NCBI GenBank assembly: GCA_027625125.1
Contig: JAQBXG010000102.1
Span: 1 to 6,169, forward strand
From: Pseudomonadota bacterium
GTDB lineage: Bacteria; Pseudomonadota; Alphaproteobacteria; UBA2966; CAIVPW01
DNA length: 6,169 bases
Direction: 5' to 3'
Shown here: piece after piece, positions 1-5,030 of the stretch
Layout: every line of letters starts with the position of its first letter
Numbering within the stretch: position 1 is the first letter of the stretch
Position numbers and translations under genes: made by a program
Notes under the pieces: generated by a model
Told to the model about the DNA's origin: nothing
What the model saw: the letters and a program-made list of their open reading frames with translations, nothing else
Databases searched by the model: none

Positions 1-18
1 GACTGCCGCCCCGAATCG

Positions 19-41
19 CCAACAGAATTGATTCTATTTGG
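19..41. repeat. Imperfect inverted repeat just after the operon's last gene
   Basis: CCAA (19-22) pairs with TTGG (38-41), and AGAAT (24-28) with ATTCT (31-35), with an unequal internal loop of 1 and 2 nt and a very tight tip. It begins 12 nt after the final stop in the operon's direction. The stem is AT-rich and no T tract follows on the minus strand, so it is not a typical intrinsic terminator. It could be a weak terminator, a protein-binding site or a short dispersed repeat. The rest of 1-53 shows nothing recognisable. Confidence 0.35.
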
Positions 42-53
42 TCAGAAGTTGCT

Positions 54-401
54 CTAGGCCCAAAGGTCGTCGCCGCCGCCGTCCGCCGCCGGTTCGGGTT
101 GCCCGGCAAGGCGTGCGCGCATCGCATGCAGCGGCACATCGCGGGCCACCCGGGCCGCCGCCGGGACGCCGCCGTCGGCCAGCGCCCGCAGCACGGCTCC
201 GAGCGCATCCAGTTCCTGTTGAATCAAATCGAAGTCCTGGAGGGCCTGCACCGCATCGCCGCAGAGCGCGGCATCACCGGACGCCAGCTTGGTAACGACA
301 TCGGCCATGCGGGAATGCCGTTCGGTGACCTGGCCGAGTTCGGCGGCGATGCGTTCAAGCAGGGCGGCGGCGACCGTGTCCGTTGGTGATGCCGTCGTCA
401 T
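54..401 (-). CDS. CheT-like small helical protein with DxxxQ phosphatase-type motif
   Basis: This 115-residue protein is last in the operon, directly after cheD, where S. meliloti carries cheT (formerly orf9). It is predicted mostly helical to about residue 76. The stretch QDFDLIQQELDAL (55-67) contains D58-x-x-x-Q62, the motif by which CheZ-type phosphatases attack CheY-P. It also resembles the E. coli CheZ segment QDFQDLTGQ. From family knowledge, S. meliloti CheT has little overall similarity to CheZ but carries DXXXQ, speeds decay of CheY1-P and binds CheR. The C-terminal third is Ala/Gly/Pro-rich and ends in an acidic tail, GGDDLWA, reminiscent in composition of the CheY-docking end of CheZ. 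Start choice: the ATG at 401, 5 nt after the cheD stop. A TTG at 410 overlapping that stop would add three residues; neither has a clear Shine-Dalgarno site. That it is a real gene is likely; phosphatase activity is inference. Confidence 0.78.
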   Translation of the reverse strand: MTTASPTDTVAAALLERIAAELGQVTERHSRMADVVTKLASGDAALCGDAVQALQDFDLIQQELDALGAVLRALADGGVPAAARVARDVPLHAMRARLAGQPEPAADGGGDDLWA

Positions 402-406
402 GGCGA

Positions 407-997
407 TCAATCGAAAAGTTCGATATCGCCGGAGGCGGCCACTTCGACCTGCGGCGCGCGACTGGCTTCGCGCTCGAACACGCTCTGCTCGCCGGCGATC
501 TGCAACATGCGCGCGCGGCCGGATACCGGCCAGAACTGGATCTTGCGCGCCGACTGGCCGCGCAGATGGTGCGAGGCGACGTACAGGCCTTCGGCTCTGA
601 CGTATTGCTCGATGAAATCGGAATTGCGATGGCCGATGCCGCTGATGCCCTTGACGACATTTGCCCCGCCGAACAGCTTCAGTTCCAGATTTTCGCGTCG
701 GGCGCCGCGCTTCAGCAGTTCGTTGATCAGCACTTCCATCGAATAGTTGCCGTAGCGCAGTGACATCTGGCCCTCGACGCCGTCACCGGAGCCGGAGGAC
801 GGCAGCAGAAAGTGATTCATGCCGCCGATGCGTTTGACGGTATCCCGCACGCACGCGGATACGCAGGAGCCGAGCGTCGTGTCCAGAATCACCGACGGAT
901 CGGAACTCATATAATAGTCGCCCTGCAACACCGGCACGACCCAGCCCTGACGTGCCGCATCGAAATAGCGGCGGCGCTGTTCGGTGGATGCGTGCAT
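407..997 (-). CDS. cheD: Chemoreceptor glutamine deamidase CheD
   Basis: CheD deamidates specific receptor glutamines to glutamates, priming them for methylation; in some bacteria it also partners the phosphatase CheC. The 196-residue product keeps the family pattern. TTLGSCVSAC gives the catalytic cysteine C45, and MNHFLLP gives H62, 17 residues later as in Thermotoga CheD (C27/H44). T40/T41 lie in the preceding strand. RYGNYSMEVLINELLKRGA, KLFGGANV, IGHRNSDF and the RKIQFWPVSGRA segment follow in the usual order. The protein ends in an acidic-hydrophobic tail, GDIELFD. Start choice: the ATG at 997 is preferred over a TTG directly before it at 1000. The gap to the pentapeptide gene's stop is 7 nt and the Shine-Dalgarno site is weak, so coupling is likely. 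No cheC is visible in the window. The next gene begins around the cheD stop. Confidence 0.95.
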   Translation of the reverse strand: MHASTEQRRRYFDAARQGWVVPVLQGDYYMSSDPSVILDTTLGSCVSACVRDTVKRIGGMNHFLLPSSGSGDGVEGQMSLRYGNYSMEVLINELLKRGARRENLELKLFGGANVVKGISGIGHRNSDFIEQYVRAEGLYVASHHLRGQSARKIQFWPVSGRARMLQIAGEQSVFEREASRAPQVEVAASGDIELFD

Positions 998-1004
998 CAA
1001 CGCA

Positions 1005-2189
1005 TCAGTCCGTTGTCAACGGCTGCGGCCAGTCGATCCGCGCGCCGCGCAGATCAGCGCCGGTAAGCACCGTTCGGAACAGGATTGCGCCGGTCAGATC
1101 GGCCGCTTGCTCGGTGGTGTCGTCTCCGGTCTCGCTGCGAACCTTGGCCGGACCCATCCGCACGCCGGTCAGATCGGCGCCCGAGAGATTGGCGCCGCGC
1201 GCCAAAACGCCGCGAAGATCGGCGCCGGCAAGTCTTGCGTTCGACAGATCGGCGCTTTCGAGATCGGCGAGCGCCAGGCGCGCATTGCGGAAATCGGCGC
1301 CGCGCAGTGAACAGCGGTGCATCGCAATGCCGCGAAGATCGCGGCCCGCCAGGTAGATGTCGTCAAGGACCACGCCACGCAGAACAGCGCGGGCGCCGGA
1401 CCCGCTCCGCAACCATTCTTCATGGGCGTCGATCTGGGCCGCGGCGTCAGCAAGAACAACAGACTCCGGCGACGGCTCGCCCGGGCCAATGCCGGCCGCG
1501 GCGATCTGGGTTTCGTCGATCAGAGAACCGGACAGATCGGCGTTGGCGAGATTGGCGGACGAAAGATCCGCGAGCTCAAGCAACGTATCGCGAAGTCGGG
1601 CGTTGGAAAGATTCGCGCCGCTGAGGCTGGCGCCCCCGAGGTTGGAACCGGACAGGTCGGCACCGGTGAGATCCGCGCCGTCGAGGGCGACATGAAACAG
1701 GCTGGCATCGGCCAGTACGGCGCCGCGCATCGACGCGCCGCTGAGATTGGCGCTGTTCGCATCGACGCCGGTGAGATCCGCGTAGTCAAAAGACGAGCTG
1801 GACAGATTCAGCGCCATGACCTCGGCCGAAGCCGCGCCGACGGCGAGACGCAGACCGCGGCGGAACGTCGCTCCGTGGAGCCGGGAATCGTCGAACCGGG
1901 CGCGATTCAGAGTCGCGCCGCGGAAATCCGCGCCGCCGAGATCGGCGTTGCGAAAAACGGCGCCGGTCAGGTCCGCCTTGAAAAAATTGGCATTCCGCAG
2001 GCGCGCACCGACGAAGGTGCTGCCGGGAAGCCGCGCCTTGCGGAACGAAGCGTCGGAAAGATCAATGTGATCGAAGCGCGACTCCGGCAGTTCCATGCCG
2101 GAAAAGTCCGCCGGCGCGGCCGACCGGTCGCCGGCCAGCCAACGCGCGTGCCGGTCGATCTGTTCGTCGATCGGCAATCCGTGGTTCAT
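1005..2189 (-). CDS. Pentapeptide-repeat protein inside the chemotaxis operon, function unknown
   Basis: This 394-residue protein has about 58 pentapeptide repeats of A(D/N)Lxx type, which fold as a right-handed quadrilateral beta-helix. No signal peptide or membrane segment is seen, so it is probably cytoplasmic. Order: helical header IDRHARWL (11-18); block 1, 17 repeats (29-109) with Phe and Leu strictly alternating at the central position; one degenerate coil (110-124); block 2, 20 mostly Leu repeats (about 125-224); a non-repeat linker (225-252) with Gly/Pro; second header IDAHEEWL (253-260); block 3, 16 repeats (about 267-345); an acidic loop with GDDTTEQ (346-361); and a final five repeats (365-385). 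The repeated header shows a two-module protein. The ATG overlaps the cheY stop (ATGA), and cheD follows within 7 nt, so it is co-translated with chemotaxis genes. GC-rich codon use resembles the neighbours. A chemotaxis scaffold or partner-binding role is inference; family membership is certain. Confidence 0.93.
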   Translation of the reverse strand: MNHGLPIDEQIDRHARWLAGDRSAAPADFSGMELPESRFDHIDLSDASFRKARLPGSTFVGARLRNANFFKADLTGAVFRNADLGGADFRGATLNRARFDDSRLHGATFRRGLRLAVGAASAEVMALNLSSSSFDYADLTGVDANSANLSGASMRGAVLADASLFHVALDGADLTGADLSGSNLGGASLSGANLSNARLRDTLLELADLSSANLANADLSGSLIDETQIAAAGIGPGEPSPESVVLADAAAQIDAHEEWLRSGSGARAVLRGVVLDDIYLAGRDLRGIAMHRCSLRGADFRNARLALADLESADLSNARLAGADLRGVLARGANLSGADLTGVRMGPAKVRSETGDDTTEQAADLTGAILFRTVLTGADLRGARIDWPQPLTTD

Positions 2190-2575
2190 GTCAGCGCCCC
2201 GACAACCGCTTCGATCTTCTTGCGCAGCACATCGACGGTAAATGGCTTGATGACATAGTTGTTGACGCCGGCCTTCGCAGCTTCGGTCACCAGTTCCTTA
2301 TCGCCCTGTCCGGTCAGCATAATGAATGGAACCTTGGAGTGGGTCGGATGCCTGCGGACGGTTTTCAGCAAATCCATGCCGGACATCTCCGGCATGTTGT
2401 AGTCAGAGAGAATCAGGTTGAACTGCGCCTTGCCGATTTCGTCAACTGCCGCCTGGGCGGAGCTGACGTCAACGACATTCGCCACACCCATTTGCCCGAG
2501 GCTGTATCGGGTCAGCCCGCGCATCGAATGCTGATCGTCAACAACAAGCACACGGAAACTTGACGCTTGTGGCAT
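2186..2575 (-). CDS. cheY: CheY response regulator (single receiver domain, motor type)
   Basis: CheY is phosphorylated by CheA and, as CheY-P, acts on the flagellar switch. The 129-residue product is a receiver domain only. D13/D14 form the metal-binding acidic pair, D58 (SDYNMPEMSG) is the phosphoacceptor, T88 (MLTGQGD) and K110 (IKPFT) complete the active site, and Y107 matches the E. coli Y106 switch residue. The segment from LLKTVRR to KPFT reads much like S. meliloti CheY2 (NMP.M.G..LL..VR, LT.QGD, NN...KPFT). That is the motor regulator at the same operon position, after cheB. The ATG start is fixed by a strong Shine-Dalgarno site. The TGA stop overlaps the next gene's ATG as ATGA. Organisms with this operon type usually carry another cheY upstream of cheA; that region is outside the window. 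Motor role is inferred from position and resemblance. Confidence 0.95.
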   Translation of the reverse strand: MPQASSFRVLVVDDQHSMRGLTRYSLGQMGVANVVDVSSAQAAVDEIGKAQFNLILSDYNMPEMSGMDLLKTVRRHPTHSKVPFIMLTGQGDKELVTEAAKAGVNNYVIKPFTVDVLRKKIEAVVGALT

Positions 2576-2581
2576 TTTCTA

Positions 2582-2589
2582 CCTTCCTC
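2582..2589 (-). promoter_or_regulatory. Strong Shine-Dalgarno site of cheY
   Basis: GAGGAAGG lies in the 19-nt cheB/cheY gap, 6 nt before the cheY ATG. It is the best anti-16S match at any junction in this window. Other genes rely on stop/start overlaps or weak purine runs. This suggests cheY is translated independently and more strongly than its neighbours, as suits a diffusible messenger. The last point is inference. Confidence 0.8.
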
Positions 2590-2594
2590 GACAG

Positions 2595-3644
2595 TCAGTC
2601 GGTCGCGCAGAGATTGAAGATCTCTTTTGCGATCTGTGGGAGCCGCACCTGTTTTTCGACGCCGCCCATTTCGTACGCAACCCGCGGCATGCCGTAGACA
2701 ACACAGGTATCTTCACTTTGTCCGAGCGTGCGCCCGCCGGAATCGCGGATGTGCTTCAGACCTTCGGCGCCATCGTGGCCCATGCCGGTCAGGATCACGC
2801 CGATGGCCCGTTTGCCAACCGCCCCGGCAACCGAATGGAACAACTTGTCCACGGACGGACGATGGCCGGACACCGGCGCGCCCGGACCTACGCGGCAGGA
2901 GAACCCGCCGGCGCCGCCAACAACTTCGAGGTGATTGTCGCCCGACGGCGCGATGTAGACCGTGCCGACCATGAGCTTGTCGCCGTTGCGGGCTTCTTTC
3001 ACGTTTGGCGCCATCATCGCGTCCAGCCGCTTGGCGAACGTTTCGGTGAAGTGCGGCGGCATGTGTTGGGTAATGACGGTCGCCGGGCAGGCCGCCGGAA
3101 ATGCGCGCAGGATGTCGCGCAGCGCCTCCACGCCGCCGGTGGATGATCCGATCGCGACGATCTTGCGCGACGCATCGAACGCGGTGCCAGCGGCGGCGGC
3201 AGGTGGCCTGGCCGCGATCGGATCGGGGCGGGGTCGCACTTTCGCACGTCCCGCCGCCTTGACCTTGGCGCAGAACTCGGCCGCCTGGGCCGAGATCGCC
3301 TCACCCGCCGCCACGGTCGGCTTCGGGAAATAGTCGACGGCGCCCAACTCGAGCGCAGTCAGTGCCTCCTCGGCGCCGACCTGGGTCAGGGTCGAGACCA
3401 TGACCACCGGCATCGGCCTGAGGCGCATCAGCCTGTCGAGGAACGACAGACCGTCCATCTCCGGCATTTCGATGTCGAGGGTCAGCACATCGGGGTTGAG
3501 CTGCTTGATCATCTCCCGCGCCCGCAACGGATTTTCCGCCGTGCCGACGACCTCGATCTCCGGGTCCTGGGACAGAATGTCCTGGAACAGCCGCTGGAAC
3601 AGCGCCGAATCGTCGACGACCAGGACACGAACGGGACGCGCCAT
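2595..3644 (-). CDS. cheB: Chemotaxis response regulator protein-glutamate methylesterase/deamidase CheB
   Basis: CheB removes receptor methyl esters and deamidates receptor glutamines once CheA phosphorylates its receiver domain, giving adaptation feedback. The product has 349 residues, the same length as E. coli CheB. The receiver (about 5-125) has acidic pocket D11/D12, phosphoacceptor D57 (LTLDIEMPEMDG), S84/T85 and K108 (FPKP). A linker rich in Ala, Pro and Arg spans about 126-158. The esterase domain (about 159-349) shows the catalytic triad: S168 in GSSTGG, H194 in QHMPPHF and D291 in TGMGHDG. The frame is open upstream to 4133 through cheR. The ATG at 3644 is the true start because MARPVRVLVVDDSA begins a standard receiver. 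It lies 2 nt after the cheR stop, with AAGGG (3652-3656) 7 nt upstream. The gene ends 19 nt before cheY. Confidence 0.97.
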   Translation of the reverse strand: MARPVRVLVVDDSALFQRLFQDILSQDPEIEVVGTAENPLRAREMIKQLNPDVLTLDIEMPEMDGLSFLDRLMRLRPMPVVMVSTLTQVGAEEALTALELGAVDYFPKPTVAAGEAISAQAAEFCAKVKAAGRAKVRPRPDPIAARPPAAAAGTAFDASRKIVAIGSSTGGVEALRDILRAFPAACPATVITQHMPPHFTETFAKRLDAMMAPNVKEARNGDKLMVGTVYIAPSGDNHLEVVGGAGGFSCRVGPGAPVSGHRPSVDKLFHSVAGAVGKRAIGVILTGMGHDGAEGLKHIRDSGGRTLGQSEDTCVVYGMPRVAYEMGGVEKQVRLPQIAKEIFNLCATD

Positions 3645-3646
3645 CG

Positions 3647-4498
3647 TCAGGCCCTTGCCTTGCGATAGGTCGTGCGGCCGCATGCCGCAAACTGGTCGGT
3701 GATGCGCGACAGGTTTTCCGAGTGGCCCATATACAGAAAGCCGTCGTCGGCCAGCATTCCGGACATGCGATCCAGAATCGCACGCTGGTCGTCGGACTCG
3801 AAATAGATGAATACGTTGCGGCAAAAGATCGCGTCGAACGGGCCGCGGAACGGCCAGTCGTGGAAGAAATTGAGATTGCGGAACGCGATCAGCGATTTCA
3901 GCTTGCGGTCGAACACGAACATGCCGCTGGCATCGGGACCTTGCAGGTATTTCTTGCGTAGCGGCGCCGGAATCGATTCGACCTCGCGGTCGGAGTATTG
4001 GCCCGTGGCGCCCTTGGCGACCATCTTCGAATCGAGGTCGGTGGCCAGAATTCGGATGTCGCGGTTGGCGAAGTCCGGCACCGTCTCGGCAATCGTCATC
4101 GCGATCGAAAACGGCTCCTGGCCGGACGAACACCCGGCCGACCAGATGCGAAGCCGCTTGCAGGCGGCGCCGTTGACTCGCGGCAAAACCTCCTTGCGCA
4201 AATGATCGAAGTGATGATCCTCGCGGAAGAACTTGGTCAGGTTCGTCGTGATCGCATCGAGCGCCCGCTCGAGTTCTTCGGCGCCGGCGGGTGAACTGAT
4301 CAGATCGAGATAGGCGGAAAACGTCGTCAGGCGATTCTCGCGCAGCCGTCGCGCAAGGCGCGAATACACCAGTGCCCGCTTGTTGTCGCCAAGTATGATA
4401 CGCGTGCGACTGTGCAACAACCCGGCGAGACGCTTGAAATCTCTCTCGCTGAAGTCGAACTCACCGCCGACACTAATGGCACCGGTTGACGCATTCAT
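3647..4498 (-). CDS. cheR: Chemoreceptor glutamate methyltransferase CheR
   Basis: CheR transfers methyl groups from S-adenosylmethionine to receptor glutamates during adaptation. The 283-residue product has the normal length and layout. An N-terminal helical domain (FDFSERDFKRLAGLLHSRTR from residue 14) leads to TNLTKFFRE (85-93). The SAM-binding Rossmann domain has SAGCSSGQEP at 120-129 (motif I), ATDLDS at 152-157 (acidic ribose-binding loop) and GPFDAIFCRNVFIYF at 219-233. GHSENLS lies near the C-terminus. Motif I reads GQEP where E. coli has GEEP. The loop before the FRNLNF segment (about 184-205) is about two residues shorter than in E. coli, which may bear on pentapeptide tethering. 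Start choice: an in-frame TTG at 4522 would add eight residues, but it has no Shine-Dalgarno sequence. I prefer the ATG at 4498, which has a purine-rich GGACGGGA upstream, although the spacing is long. cheW ends 31 nt before; cheB starts 2 nt after. Confidence 0.95.
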   Translation of the reverse strand: MNASTGAISVGGEFDFSERDFKRLAGLLHSRTRIILGDNKRALVYSRLARRLRENRLTTFSAYLDLISSPAGAEELERALDAITTNLTKFFREDHHFDHLRKEVLPRVNGAACKRLRIWSAGCSSGQEPFSIAMTIAETVPDFANRDIRILATDLDSKMVAKGATGQYSDREVESIPAPLRKKYLQGPDASGMFVFDRKLKSLIAFRNLNFFHDWPFRGPFDAIFCRNVFIYFESDDQRAILDRMSGMLADDGFLYMGHSENLSRITDQFAACGRTTYRKARA

Positions 4499-4529
4499 AG
4501 CTGGGGCGAATGTCCCGTCCAATCAGCAA

Positions 4530-5030
4530 CTACAACAACAACGTGTCGGTCGGAGCCTGAAGATCCGATTGCTCGACCAGGCGCGCGAGGGACATGACGC
4601 CGACCAGGCGGCCGTCCATGGACGCCAGCTCGGTGACCACCGCTGCCCGCCGGCCGGCGTTTTCAGCCGACGGCGTCGGCTGGATCTGCGACGTCGGGAC
4701 CGTCAGGATGTCGGAGACGCCGTCGACAAGCAGGCCGAACAGGCGGCCATCGGCAACAATGATGATGACGACGTTGCTTGACTGTTCCTTCGTCGGCTCC
4801 ATCTCGAACAGAATCCGGAGGTCGATAATCGGCAGGATGCTGCCGCGAAGATTGATGACGCCGAGAACGGTTTCCGACGCCTTTGGAATCTTCGTCGTCT
4901 GGGACCATCCCCGGATTTCCCGCACCGCCATGATGTCGATGCTGTATTCGCGACTGCCGAGCTGGAACGCGACAAACTGCCGCGAGTCCGTCGCATCGAT
5001 GTCGTGGTGCCCGCTTTGAATCTTGGTCAT
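4530..5030 (-). CDS. cheW: Chemotaxis coupling protein CheW
   Basis: CheW is the cytoplasmic adaptor that links CheA (through P5) to chemoreceptor tips in the array. The 166-residue product is one CheW/SH3-like domain, slightly longer than the E. coli protein because of an N-terminal extension of about 16 polar residues. The core starts at RQFVAFQLGSREYSIDI (17-33). The signature VINLRGSILPIIDLR covers 58-72, with N60, R62, G63 and D70 conserved; R62 has the same number as the functionally important R62 of E. coli CheW. The second half carries ADGRLFGLLVDGVSDI, the usual CheW beta-strand pattern. The ATG start is set by a 4-nt ATGA overlap with the cheA stop. Only a weak AGG precedes it, so translation probably depends on ribosomes finishing cheA. 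The gene ends in TAG after three Leu codons. Confidence 0.97.
   Translation of the reverse strand: MTKIQSGHHDIDATDSRQFVAFQLGSREYSIDIMAVREIRGWSQTTKIPKASETVLGVINLRGSILPIIDLRILFEMEPTKEQSSNVVIIIVADGRLFGLLVDGVSDILTVPTSQIQPTPSAENAGRRAAVVTELASMDGRLVGVMSLARLVEQSDLQAPTDTLLL

Noticed and set aside
70..90. GCC-rich short tandem pattern near the left end
   Set aside because: It encodes the Gly/Asp-rich tail of the last gene and is too short and ordinary in GC-rich DNA to call a separate repeat.
99..389. Plus-strand open frames opposite the cheT-like gene
   Set aside because: They lack a Shine-Dalgarno site and a domain. The minus-strand frame has the DxxxQ motif, helical pattern and operon context.
407..1000. 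TTG starts slightly upstream of ATG in cheD (1000), cheR (4522) and the cheT-like gene (410)
   Set aside because: None has a convincing ribosome site. The nearby ATGs keep full conserved domains, so I used those; the difference is 1 to 8 residues.
1317..2258. Long plus-strand open frame (313 codons), repetitive, rich in Gly/Ala/Arg/Ile
   Set aside because: It is antisense to the pentapeptide gene. Its repetitiveness mirrors the 15-bp repeat period, and it has no recognisable domain or start signal.
3301..3783. Minus-strand open frame across the cheR/cheB junction
   Set aside because: It is a shifted frame of cheR and cheB with an Arg/Gly/Pro/Ala-rich shadow composition and no domain.
3645..4133. 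Upstream extension of the cheB reading frame, adding over 160 residues
   Set aside because: It overlaps cheR, is Arg-rich shadow sequence, and the receiver domain begins normally at the ATG at 3644.
4499..4529. Possible regulatory element in the cheW/cheR gap
   Set aside because: Only 31 nt with no convincing hairpin, promoter box or T tract.
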